A stretch of 64,000 bases of DNA, taken from positions 1 to 64,000 of the forward strand of contig NHBO02000001.1 of assembly GCA_002167845.2 (NCBI GenBank), given 5' to 3'. Both the position numbers and the translations under genes were made by a program. The notes beneath the pieces are model-generated. The model was not told the DNA's origin. It ran no database searches and worked only from the letters and a program-made list of their open reading frames with translations. This DNA is from Phycisphaera sp. TMED9. GTDB lineage: Bacteria; Planctomycetota; Phycisphaerae; Phycisphaerales; SM1A02. This document shows positions 10,168-19,144 of the stretch, piece by piece (position 1 is the first letter of the stretch; each line of letters opens with the position of its first letter).

Positions 10168-10272
10168 GGCGTGGTTCCGGTTCGGGACGTCCCGAGGACT
10201 GAGGACGGAGGGTTTCGAAGAAGGTCGGGAGGCGGTCGGGTGTCGACCGTCCGAAGACGACGGGACGAGGTG

Positions 10273-10776
10273 TCAGTCGCCGCTTTCGCTCGCAAGGGTA
10301 TGAAGGCGATCCCGCAGGCTCGCGGCTCGTTCGTACTGTTCGCTCGCGACCGCTCGGTCGAGTTCTTCAATCAGGCTTCGACGGAGTGCCTGCAGATCGA
10401 TCAGGGCCGAAGAGCGATCCGGAACGCGACCCGTGTGGTTCGAAGCGCCGTTCTGTGACCGCGCGATCACGCCGTCCAACTGCTTGCAGAATGCTTCGTA
10501 GCATTCGGGACACCCCAGAAGACCGGTCTTTCTGAATCGAGCGAAGGTCGATCCGCACGTTTCGCAGGCGGCGGGTTTCTCGACCTTCTTCGGCGATTGC
10601 GTCGGTGCCTGCATCGTGGCGAACTGGGTGAGCAGATCGGTCACCGGGGCGCTCTGCGGAACCTGAAAACCGGCCTCGATCGCATGTTCCCTGCAGAGGT
10701 GCACATGGACCCCTTTGATGGCGTCGATCTCATGGACTTCCGCCGGCTTGTCGCATTGGTCGCACTTCGTATTCAT
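10273..10776 (-). CDS. mcsA: McsA-like zinc-binding UVR-motif protein
   Basis: CDQC and CETCG...GCPECYEAF zinc motifs plus a C-terminal UVR motif (LIEELDRAVASEQYERAASLRDRLHTL); directly upstream of mcsB. Confidence 0.85.
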   Translation of the reverse strand: MNTKCDQCDKPAEVHEIDAIKGVHVHLCREHAIEAGFQVPQSAPVTDLLTQFATMQAPTQSPKKVEKPAACETCGSTFARFRKTGLLGCPECYEAFCKQLDGVIARSQNGASNHTGRVPDRSSALIDLQALRRSLIEELDRAVASEQYERAASLRDRLHTLASESGD

Positions 10777-10862
10777 GCCTGTCTCAACGATAGCGTGCCA
10801 CTCGCATCAATGGCGAATCTTGCCCGGAACTTCCAGCGGTTGTTTCGATTCATCGGGTGGGG

Positions 10863-11723
10863 TCATCGCCCCAGAGCCTCTCGGATGCCGGTGAGTGACC
10901 GGATCAGGGATGCGGCTTCTTCGAGGGGGAGCACCGTGGCCCGGTCGCTGCGGGCACTCGGGGGGTCAGGGTGGGTCTCGAGGAACACGGCCTCGACGCC
11001 CGCCGCGACCGCCGCTCTCGCCAGCAGGGCCGCTCGATCCGGCCGGCCGCCGCTCATGTTCCCTTCGCCACCCGGCAGTTGCGTCGAATGGGTGACGTCG
11101 AAGCAGAGGGGTGCCTTGAACTCCGAAGCGATGTCCTGCAGATCTCCGAGTCCGACGAAATCATTGACCAGGCGGTGGTAGCCGAAGAAGGTGCCTCGCT
11201 CCGTCGCCATCATTCGCGTACAGCCGGATTCGCGGAGTTTCTCGAGGACATTTCGCATCTCGGCGGGGGAGAGGAACTGCCCCTTCTTGACCGCGACAGA
11301 TGTTCCGGTCGCACCACATGCCGCCAGAAGGTCGGTCTGACGACACAGGAATGCAGGTACCTGAATGATGTCGACGACTTCTGAGACCGGGTCGGCCTGC
11401 CCGGCTTCGTGAACATCGGTCAGAACGGGGACGTTGAAGGCCTCCCGGATCGAGGCGAGTTGTTGAAGCCCGGCATCGAGGCCGGGACCGCGGTCCGAGG
11501 AGATGCTCGACCGATTGGCCTTGTCGAAGCTCGCCTTGAAGACGAACGTCGCGCCCGCCGCGTCGCAGGCGGCCTTCATGGTCTCGGCGATTCGGCGGTT
11601 CAGATCATCCGATTCGAGAACGCAGGGGCCGCCGATGACCAGAAGCGGCCGGGCGGGGGCGAGTGCTCCCTGGTCCCACCACTGGTGGAGGCTTCGGGCG
11701 GTGTCGTCGATCGCGTGGGGCAT
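10863..11723 (-). CDS. kdsA: 3-deoxy-8-phosphooctulonate synthase
   Basis: LLVIGGPCVLES, FKASFDKANRSSISSDRGPGLDAGL, DVTHSTQLPGGEG. Confidence 0.96.
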   Translation of the reverse strand: MPHAIDDTARSLHQWWDQGALAPARPLLVIGGPCVLESDDLNRRIAETMKAACDAAGATFVFKASFDKANRSSISSDRGPGLDAGLQQLASIREAFNVPVLTDVHEAGQADPVSEVVDIIQVPAFLCRQTDLLAACGATGTSVAVKKGQFLSPAEMRNVLEKLRESGCTRMMATERGTFFGYHRLVNDFVGLGDLQDIASEFKAPLCFDVTHSTQLPGGEGNMSGGRPDRAALLARAAVAAGVEAVFLETHPDPPSARSDRATVLPLEEAASLIRSLTGIREALGR

Positions 11724-11941
11724 CAGTGGCGTCCGAATCAGGGTGGGGGGATCCCGGACAAAGTCGTCCGGACGGCTTTTTCCGTCCGATAACGAGTCGC
11801 TTTTGCGGCCTCGGGTGGGGCCTCCAAACCAAACGACCGGAACGAGCGTACCTCACCTCAGACGACGTCGCATCCATCCGATGCTGACAAGGTTCCGCAC
11901 CGTCCCCGACTGCTGTCGGGTCTGACTCCTAGGAGGCTCCT

Positions 11942-12730
11942 ATGGCTGCTCTACCCCGTGAACCCGAAGCGTTCGGCGAACAGGTCTTCGCCATCATGCG
12001 CCGAAACTGGCCCGATCACGAAGTGATTCTGACCGGCCCTTTCGATCTGGTGGTCAACGGTCGGCATCTTGGGTTGGAGAACCTCTATCGGATGGTTCTG
12101 GGCTCTCCCGATCGAGGCTCGGAGATCGTCGAGGACTACCTCGAGAAGATCTTCGATGGTGACGAATTCGGTGGTACGCCCATCCCCTGGGAACTCGCGA
12201 AGTTGCGGGTGATGCCGCGCATCCAGCCTGATTCGATCTTTCAACAACTCGACCGGGCGCAGGTCGCTCATATTCCGTGGGTCAACGGCACCGTGATCGT
12301 CTTCGTCCTCGACATGCCTCAGGTGACCGTCTCGGTCACCATCGAGCAGGTCGTCCAATGGGGTACGAGCGTGGACGAACTCGACGAGATCGCCCGGGCC
12401 AATCTCGAGCGGTACTCCCCCGATCTGCAGATCCAGGTGATCGAAAGTCAGGACGGTGGTCGGGCGGCATTGCTGGGCGAGCACGACGGGTACGACGCCT
12501 CGCGCGTGCTTCTCGGGAAACTTCATGCTCGACTGGCGCCGGAACTCGACGGTGACTTCTTCGTCGCCATGCCTTCTCGCGACATGTTCGTCGCGATGAC
12601 CGCGAATCCGGAGCACTTCGTCGATCGATTGCGAAAGCGGGTCGATCAGGACTACAAGCGCCTGCCGTATCCGATCACCAAGGAACTGTTCCTGGTGACT
12701 CGCGACGGCATCGCCGGCACCGCGGCCTGA
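11942..12730 (+). CDS. DUF1444 (YtpQ-like) family protein
   Basis: NWPDHEVILTGPFDLVVNGRHLGLENLYRMV...; AGGAGG ribosome-binding site just upstream. Confidence 0.6.
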   Translation: MAALPREPEAFGEQVFAIMRRNWPDHEVILTGPFDLVVNGRHLGLENLYRMVLGSPDRGSEIVEDYLEKIFDGDEFGGTPIPWELAKLRVMPRIQPDSIFQQLDRAQVAHIPWVNGTVIVFVLDMPQVTVSVTIEQVVQWGTSVDELDEIARANLERYSPDLQIQVIESQDGGRAALLGEHDGYDASRVLLGKLHARLAPELDGDFFVAMPSRDMFVAMTANPEHFVDRLRKRVDQDYKRLPYPITKELFLVTRDGIAGTAA

Positions 12731-12743
12731 TCACATGCGGCGC

Positions 12744-13325
12744 TCACCCGCCGGATGACAGGAAGTTCGCCAGCAGCTTCGGGCCTTCAAGCGTGAGGAA
12801 ACTCTCCGGGTGGAACTGCACGCCTTCGATCGGGGGTCCCGATCCCTGATGGCGAAGCCCCATGACCAGTCCGTCCTCGAGCCATGCCGAGATGGTCCAG
12901 TCGTCCGGCACCGTCTCGCGTTCGACGATCAGCGAGTGGTATCGCGTCGCTTGAAACGGATTTGGAAGGCCTCGGAAGACGCCCTGGTCATCGTGATGCA
13001 CGAGGGAGGTCTTGCCATGAACCGGCACCCGGCTTCGGTTGACGACCATTCCGTGCAGGTCCCCGATGGTCTGGTGTCCCAGGCACACGCCGAGAATCGG
13101 AATGCGGCCTCGGAGTCGCTCGACGACACCGGCGCTCACGCCCGCCTCCTTCGGCGTGCATGGTCCGGGTGAGATCACGAGATGCGTGGGGTCGAGGCCG
13201 GCGGCCTCGTCCGGAGTGATGCGATCATTCCGAACCACGCGCACCTCGAGATCCGGGTCGATCTCGCCGATTCGCTGGACGAGGTTGAACGTGAACGAGT
13301 CGTAGTTGTCGATGAGCAGCAGCAT
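12744..13325 (-). CDS. Anthranilate/aminodeoxychorismate synthase glutamine amidotransferase component
   Basis: MLLLIDNYDSFTFNLVQ, LVISPGPCTPKEAG, GVCLGHQ, GVQFHPES class I GATase motifs. trpG and pabA cannot be separated here. Confidence 0.95.
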   Translation of the reverse strand: MLLLIDNYDSFTFNLVQRIGEIDPDLEVRVVRNDRITPDEAAGLDPTHLVISPGPCTPKEAGVSAGVVERLRGRIPILGVCLGHQTIGDLHGMVVNRSRVPVHGKTSLVHHDDQGVFRGLPNPFQATRYHSLIVERETVPDDWTISAWLEDGLVMGLRHQGSGPPIEGVQFHPESFLTLEGPKLLANFLSSGG

Positions 13326-13339
13326 CGGAGTCGATGGCT

Positions 13340-13756
13340 TCAGGCTTCCGCCGAGTCCGGTGTGAACGTCGCGCCCGGATGCATGTAGAAGTTCACCATC
13401 TCGCCGGTTGCGAATTCACCCGCGGACTGGCCTTCGAACATCTCCAGCCGAATCGGGACCACGAGATCCAACAGGACTTCGTTGGCGGTGGGGTCGATGG
13501 CCAGCACGGTGCCTTGCACGATCCGGGGTCGTCCGTCGAGCGGTTCGATGAAGTTTCCGCCCGCACCGGTCCGGTGCATGCGCAGCGCCTGGCCTCGGAC
13601 GCGCCCACGGATGCGTCGTCCGATCGGCGCATCGAATCCATCCGGAACCTGCAGCTCGAGTCGGTAACCGGTGCCCGGCACCGCGAAGGTCCCGACACCC
13701 GCGTCGAGGTGCAGGAGCTTGAATTCGGCGATTTCGAGCGAGATCTGACTGGTCAC
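13340..13756 (-). CDS. Conserved hypothetical protein (138 aa)
   Basis: ORF fits between trpG/pabA and the MscS gene on the same strand; no family recognised. Confidence 0.55.
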   Translation of the reverse strand: MTSQISLEIAEFKLLHLDAGVGTFAVPGTGYRLELQVPDGFDAPIGRRIRGRVRGQALRMHRTGAGGNFIEPLDGRPRIVQGTVLAIDPTANEVLLDLVVPIRLEMFEGQSAGEFATGEMVNFYMHPGATFTPDSAEA

Positions 13757-13895
13757 GTGATTCGACTCCTTGGCGGGTTCGAGCGGGTGGAGATCCTCCC
13801 CGCGGCCGCGATGGCGAATGATACCGCCCGGAGCGGGGTCGGTCGGCGAGGTGATCGATCAAGTGTCGGAGTCGGTCGTCGATGAACGCTCCGGG

Positions 13896-15980
13896 TCATT
13901 CGCCTCCGGACTGCCGCTGGTCGACCTGGTCGGCCTGATCGATCTGGTCGCCTTCAGCCTCCTCCGCCTTGGCGCGGGCCGCATCCTGCGCGGACCTTCG
14001 CTCCGCCAGCCGCTCTTCGGTCTTGGCGGCCTGTTCCTCGCCCATCTCGTCGAGGCGGGCGGTGTCCTTCGCCGAGAGGAAGGTGTACGGGGGCGGCTTG
14101 GTCGACTTCCACTGGTCGCCATCGGTGACGTCGCGGACCGCGCTCCGGCCCGTTCGCATTGCGGCTCGAGGGTCCGCGGCGTCGAGATTCGGATCCTTCG
14201 GTTCGTTCGGAGGATCGGCCCGTTGGATCTGCAGGGTCTGGGTCGGGAACGCGAAGTCGATGCCCAGTTCGCCGGCGATGCGGATCATGTCCAGCATCAA
14301 TCGGTGTCGCTCACGCAGTTCGGTCTGCCAGTCCGGCGCCTCCCAGAACACGTAGACGAGGATCTCGAGCGCACTGTCGCCGAAGCCGTTCAGCCAGACC
14401 TGGTAGTAATCCTTGCGGGTGTATGGATGCTCGCGGACGAGTTCCCGGATCGCCTCGCAGAACGCGTCGACGCGGGCGGGTGGGGTCCCGTAGAGGATGC
14501 CGACCTTCGTCGACCACCGTCGATATCGACGCGCGCCGTAGTTGTCGACCTTGTCGGTGATCAGGTTCGCGTTGGGAATCGTGACCAGCGAGTTGTAGAA
14601 GGTCCGGACCCTGGTCGAACGGAGGCCGACCGTCTCGACGTTCCCTTCGACGCCGTCGATCACGACCCAGTCCCCGACGTGGAAGGGCCGGTCGAGAATG
14701 ACCGTGACGCTCCCGAAGAGGTTTTCGAGCGAGTTCTTGAACGCGAAGGCGAAGCCGAAGGAACCGATTCCGACCGCCGCGAGCAGTGGGCCGAGGTTGA
14801 GGCCGAGGATCGGGGCCACGTTGAGCAGGCCGAAGATCACCAGGAGGACCTTGGCGGTCTTCCGGACCATTGGCACGAGGATGTCGTCGAGTTTGTTTTC
14901 GCTGGCCGCGACCTTGACGCTGATGAAGTCGGCGAGCAGATCGATGCTGCGCCATCCGGCCCACAGGAGGGAGAGCACGAACGCGAACTGGGCGGCCGGC
15001 TGCAGAATGGTCAGGCCCGCGATCGGCAACTCGAGGAAGTTGATCAGGAGAAGCCAGATGAGCGTCGCCGCCACCACCCCGATGCTCCGGCTCGCTCGCC
15101 GGACCGCGTCGTCGTCGGGTCCCGCCTTCAATCGGTGACTCATGGAACGAAAGATGCGTCGCGCCACGAATCGCGTCAGCGTGTCGACGATGAGTCCGAC
15201 GAGAATGATCAGGCCCAGGCCGATCCACTGCCAGACCGCGAGGAACACGAACCGTTGAAGCATCCAGTCCGGGCCGTTGAGGTTCACCCACTCCGCCAGA
15301 TTCCCGGGCTCCGACTTCTCTTCCTCGGCGGTGCCCGCGCGCTCGCGTCGATCGGCGATGATGGCGTCGGTCACCGCGTCGAGCTCCGAGGCCATGACCG
15401 CTTCCTTGGCGAAGCGATAAGCCCCATCCTCACCGCGGACGATCTCGACCCGCCACTTGCCGCCGGTTCGCTTCTCAAGCGCGGTGCTGCGATCCCGTAT
15501 CTCGGGCGGCATCGAATCGGAGGCGGGAAACACCACGGTCCGGATCTTCGCGTCGTCGGCCTTCGGAAGCGACGCCGAGGTCTCCTCGTTCCATCCGAGC
15601 CAGGCCAGGGCGCTTCGGAGGTCGCGGACGACCCGGTCGCGGACCGCGGCCGTGGGTGGCAGCGCGTCCTTCGTGAAGCAACCGGCCACCGCGGGAGCAC
15701 CCACCGAGGAATCGGCGCCGATGAGGAATTCAAGTACCGCGCGCGGGGACGCCTGCGCGTCCGGAATCGGCGGCGGCGTGGTGGCTTCCGCGTCCGCGGG
15801 AGGCGTCGGCATCGGTGGCGTGGCCGCCACCATCGGCGTCACGGCGAGCACCACGCCCAGCATCAGGGCGATCACCGGGGCCAGCGGACCGAGTGCCGAA
15901 CGGGTCGGTACGACGAGGCGGCTCCGTCGTTGTTGCATTGCGTCCGGGATCGTCCTTGGGCTCGTCCTCGTGGTCGTCAT
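13896..15980 (-). CDS. MscS-family mechanosensitive ion channel with N-terminal extracytoplasmic region
   Basis: AVGIGSFGFAFAFKNSLENLFGSVTVILDRPFHVGDWVVIDGVEGNVETVGLRSTRVRTFYNSLVTIPNANL is the MscS pore/beta domain. Confidence 0.93.
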   Translation of the reverse strand: MTTTRTSPRTIPDAMQQRRSRLVVPTRSALGPLAPVIALMLGVVLAVTPMVAATPPMPTPPADAEATTPPPIPDAQASPRAVLEFLIGADSSVGAPAVAGCFTKDALPPTAAVRDRVVRDLRSALAWLGWNEETSASLPKADDAKIRTVVFPASDSMPPEIRDRSTALEKRTGGKWRVEIVRGEDGAYRFAKEAVMASELDAVTDAIIADRRERAGTAEEEKSEPGNLAEWVNLNGPDWMLQRFVFLAVWQWIGLGLIILVGLIVDTLTRFVARRIFRSMSHRLKAGPDDDAVRRASRSIGVVAATLIWLLLINFLELPIAGLTILQPAAQFAFVLSLLWAGWRSIDLLADFISVKVAASENKLDDILVPMVRKTAKVLLVIFGLLNVAPILGLNLGPLLAAVGIGSFGFAFAFKNSLENLFGSVTVILDRPFHVGDWVVIDGVEGNVETVGLRSTRVRTFYNSLVTIPNANLITDKVDNYGARRYRRWSTKVGILYGTPPARVDAFCEAIRELVREHPYTRKDYYQVWLNGFGDSALEILVYVFWEAPDWQTELRERHRLMLDMIRIAGELGIDFAFPTQTLQIQRADPPNEPKDPNLDAADPRAAMRTGRSAVRDVTDGDQWKSTKPPPYTFLSAKDTARLDEMGEEQAAKTEERLAERRSAQDAARAKAEEAEGDQIDQADQVDQRQSGGE

Positions 15981-17416
15981 GGGGCCGAGACCTTTCGCTT
16001 GCGGGTTCCGGGCGCGTCGTAGACTTCGATCTCGCCTTCGCCGCGAGCATTCACGCCGACGCGAATGACTCTGGCGCCGTTTTCGTTCTGAATCGCCATG
16101 ACGCCACCGGGGCCATCCGTCGCGGCGCCCGCCGCGAATGCGACGCTGCCGCCGATGTCGAGGAGATTGATGAGACCGCCGCTCGGTGACGCCGCGATGG
16201 CCACCGATCGTCCGCCGGGTCCGAAGATCGAAAGTGCCGCCGGTCCGTCGCCGCGTGCTTCGATCGAACCACCGATGCCCTTGCTCTCGAGACCCACGGC
16301 GATGCGACCGCCTTCGCCGAGGCCCTGCATCGTGGCCGCAACTTGTGCGTTTCGGTCGTAGACCTGCATCACGCCGCCTTCGCTGTCACCGCCGGCTTCG
16401 ATGAACGGTTCGCCTTCGTTGTCTCCGAGGAAGAGCTTTCCACCGGATTCTCCCACCACCAGAGAACCGCATCGATCACCCGACAAGCTGGAGATCTCGA
16501 TCGCGCCATGGCCATCGGTGTCGACGCCGACCGCGGCCACGCTGATCGCATCACTGTTGCGAACCCGGACGCCGCTCCCACCATCGCCCGAGCCGATCGC
16601 GACGACTGGGACATCGTTGCGATCGTGGGTCTGCACCAGTCCGCCGGAAGTCGATGCATCGGCGGTGATGCGTACCTGGCCGCTGGGTGAGGACAGTCGG
16701 AGGCCGCCCCCGCTTCGCGTGGCCATCACGGAAGTCTGGATCTGGCGATCTCGAAGGAGATCGAGCCTTCCCGTCCCGATGAGCTTCGCCGACTCGCGAC
16801 CGTCTTCGTCGAGGAGCGTCACGCGTCCGCCATCGTTTCGAGCCCCGAGAACCGCGGTGCTCTGGCCGTCGGCGATCGCGGCGAATTCTCCGCCATCGGT
16901 GCCAACCCGAACTTCGGCCGCGGATTCGCCGTTGCCATCGGAAACCGAGATCAGCCCGCCACGATCGTCGGCGGAGATCGCGACGCCCACGGCACCGCCT
17001 CGGGTGTTCACTTCCAAGCGTCCCGCGGTTCCATCCGCGTACGCCGCGAAGACCTGTTCGCCGGCCTGATTCCAGAGTGCGAGATCGCCACCGGTTCCGT
17101 TTCCACCGAGCCGAGCGGAATTCGTGCCCGCATCGTCCCAGAGGTCGATTCGTCCGCCATGCTTCGCCGCGGAGGCGAGGGCGACGATGCGGCCACTCTC
17201 ATCGACGATCTCCAGGCGTTTGGTCCGGACCACGTCGGAGGCCGTCTGCAGGGAGGAGGCGGCGATCGATCCCGCGCCGATGGCGACGAGGGCGAGGGCC
17301 AGAACCCCTTTCTCAAGCCGGCGTCGGCGGTGACGTTCCGAGGCGAGTTCCCGGCTCAGTTGGTCGAGTCGGGCACCAAGGTCGGAGGAGGGGGACGCAG
17401 GCGAATCGATGGGCAT
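15977..17416 (-). CDS. Membrane-anchored glycine-rich repeat protein (predicted beta-solenoid)
   Basis: Basic/coiled N-terminus, one TM (GVLALALVAIGAGSIAA), then serial ~20-25 aa units of form GGxIxlxDxxGxxxAxxxxxxxG. Stop overlaps the MscS start (ATGA at 15977-15980). Confidence 0.7.
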   Translation of the reverse strand: MPIDSPASPSSDLGARLDQLSRELASERHRRRRLEKGVLALALVAIGAGSIAASSLQTASDVVRTKRLEIVDESGRIVALASAAKHGGRIDLWDDAGTNSARLGGNGTGGDLALWNQAGEQVFAAYADGTAGRLEVNTRGGAVGVAISADDRGGLISVSDGNGESAAEVRVGTDGGEFAAIADGQSTAVLGARNDGGRVTLLDEDGRESAKLIGTGRLDLLRDRQIQTSVMATRSGGGLRLSSPSGQVRITADASTSGGLVQTHDRNDVPVVAIGSGDGGSGVRVRNSDAISVAAVGVDTDGHGAIEISSLSGDRCGSLVVGESGGKLFLGDNEGEPFIEAGGDSEGGVMQVYDRNAQVAATMQGLGEGGRIAVGLESKGIGGSIEARGDGPAALSIFGPGGRSVAIAASPSGGLINLLDIGGSVAFAAGAATDGPGGVMAIQNENGARVIRVGVNARGEGEIEVYDAPGTRKRKVSAP

Positions 17417-17517
17417 GTTTGGAGTCCTTGCTTCGGCGAGGCGCGGAGCGAAACCGCGTCGGCCAGTAGGATAACCTTGGCGAGGAACTCCACCTGCCTC
17501 CCCGGAGAATCACAGAG

Positions 17518-18777
17518 ATGGCCAAGAAGAAGACGACGCGAAGACGTTCCACCTCGGCGACCGCTGGGAGCTCGAAGAAGACCTCCGAACTCCGGGTTGC
17601 GATGCTCGGAACGGGATTCATGGGTCGCGCGCACTCGAATGCCTGGCGATCCGCGGGAACTTTCTTCGATCTGCCGAGGCCGTTGATGATGCATTCGGCC
17701 TGTGGAAGCAACCTCGCAGAAACCGAAAAATTCGCCCGGCAATGGGGATGGGCCTCCGGCTCCGACGACTGGAAGTCCCTGATCAGTGATCCCGAGGTCG
17801 ATCTCGTCGACGTCTGCACGCCCAATCATCTTCACGCCGAGATGTCCGTCGCAGCGCTCGAAGCCGGCACGCACGTCGCCTGCGAAAAGCCGATGGCCGG
17901 CACGCTCGACGATGCCCGATTGATGCGGGACGCGGCGAAGAAGGCGGCTCGGAAGGGCGTGCAGAGCTTCGTCTGGTTCAACTACCGACGGGTTCCGGCG
18001 ATCGCCTACGCCCACCAACTGGTCAGGTCCGGAAGGCTCGGTCGAATCTTCCATGTTCGGGCGTCCTATCTGCAGGACTGGGGTCATCCCGACACGCCGC
18101 TGGTCTGGCGGTTCCAATCGAAGAAGGCGGGATCCGGTGCCCACGGCGACTTGAACGCCCACATCATCGACATGGCGCGATTCCTGACCGGAGACGAGGT
18201 CAGCGAGGTCGTCGGCTCGGTGCAGGAGACCTTCGTGAAGCAACGCGAGCTGGTCGAGCAGGCCGGCAGCGCGATCAAGGGGACCGGTAGCGGCGGTCGC
18301 GGACGGAAGCGGACCGGCAAGTCCACCGTGGACGACGCCCTCCTCTTCCTGGCTCGCTTCAAGGGTGGGGCCATCGGAAGTTTCGAAGCCACGCGGGTCG
18401 CCACCGGCAACCTGAATCGCAACACCATCGAAATCAACGGCGAGCTCGGCTCCTTCAAGTTCGACTTCGAACGCATGAACGAACTGCAATGGTGGGATCA
18501 CACCCTCGAGCCCGGGCTTCGCGGCTGGAGTCGGATCATGTGTACGGAGGCGGGTGAACATCCGTATGTCCACGCCTACTGGCCTGCGGCCCACGGTCTG
18601 GGCTACGAGCACGCCTTCGTCTCTCAGGTCGCGGACATCGATCGGATGCTCGCGGGGGGCAAGCCGGAGGTCCCGATGCCGGACTTCGTCGACGCCTTCG
18701 AGACCCAGCGGGTCCTCGAAGCCGCGGTCATCTCCGCCCGCGATCGAACGCCGGTCCCGATGTCGCAGGTGAAATGA
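17518..18777 (+). CDS. Gfo/Idh/MocA family oxidoreductase
   Basis: LRVAMLGTGFMGRAHSNAWR, CTPNHLHAEMSVAALEAGTHVACEKPMAGTLDDARLM. Confidence 0.93.
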   Translation: MAKKKTTRRRSTSATAGSSKKTSELRVAMLGTGFMGRAHSNAWRSAGTFFDLPRPLMMHSACGSNLAETEKFARQWGWASGSDDWKSLISDPEVDLVDVCTPNHLHAEMSVAALEAGTHVACEKPMAGTLDDARLMRDAAKKAARKGVQSFVWFNYRRVPAIAYAHQLVRSGRLGRIFHVRASYLQDWGHPDTPLVWRFQSKKAGSGAHGDLNAHIIDMARFLTGDEVSEVVGSVQETFVKQRELVEQAGSAIKGTGSGGRGRKRTGKSTVDDALLFLARFKGGAIGSFEATRVATGNLNRNTIEINGELGSFKFDFERMNELQWWDHTLEPGLRGWSRIMCTEAGEHPYVHAYWPAAHGLGYEHAFVSQVADIDRMLAGGKPEVPMPDFVDAFETQRVLEAAVISARDRTPVPMSQVK

Positions 18778-18827
18778 CCCCGGGAACCGCACGGGGGCGC
18801 AAAAATTGCCGACAAGTTTCCCACGTG

Positions 18828-18851
18828 CTTCTGGTCAGACTTCTGGTCAGA
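18828..18851. repeat. Perfect 12-bp tandem duplication (cttctggtcaga x2)
   Basis: Direct reading of cttctggtcagacttctggtcaga in the intergenic region. Confidence 0.9.
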
Positions 18852-18903
18852 TCCGCCTCCGGGGCCACTTCCCGCTTGATTCCTCGTCATCGTGACCCCC
18901 TCG

Positions 18904-18921
18904 CGCCCCCTCGAGGGGGCG
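18904..18921. repeat. Perfect 18-bp palindrome cgccccctcgagggggcg
   Basis: Direct reading; intergenic, between the Gfo/Idh/MocA gene and the autotransporter gene. Confidence 0.9.
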
Positions 18922-19144
18922 GTGCCGACCATGACGTCTCTCGATCCCTGCTGGCCCGCCACCGCCGATCGTGCCGGGAGGACCGGGAATACCTCCGGAA
19001 TCGGGCAGGAACTGTGGGGAATGCCAGTTCCGCGAACCGATGAACCAGCGTCGAGGTGCCGGAATTCCGGCTGCTCGTCACGTCGATTTGTTTTCGAAAA
19101 GCGGAAGAAGCCTTCGTTCCAGCCCCCTCTTAGGGAATGCCAGC

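Noticed and set aside
11755-11800. Inverted repeat cggacggctttttccgtccg upstream of kdsA as a terminator
   Set aside because: Lies between divergent 5' ends rather than gene ends and lacks a following T-run; function unclear.
13770-16022. 750-aa plus-strand ORF antisense to MscS
   Set aside because: High-GC shadow ORF; Arg/Gly/Asp-rich with no domain, while the opposite strand encodes clear MscS motifs.
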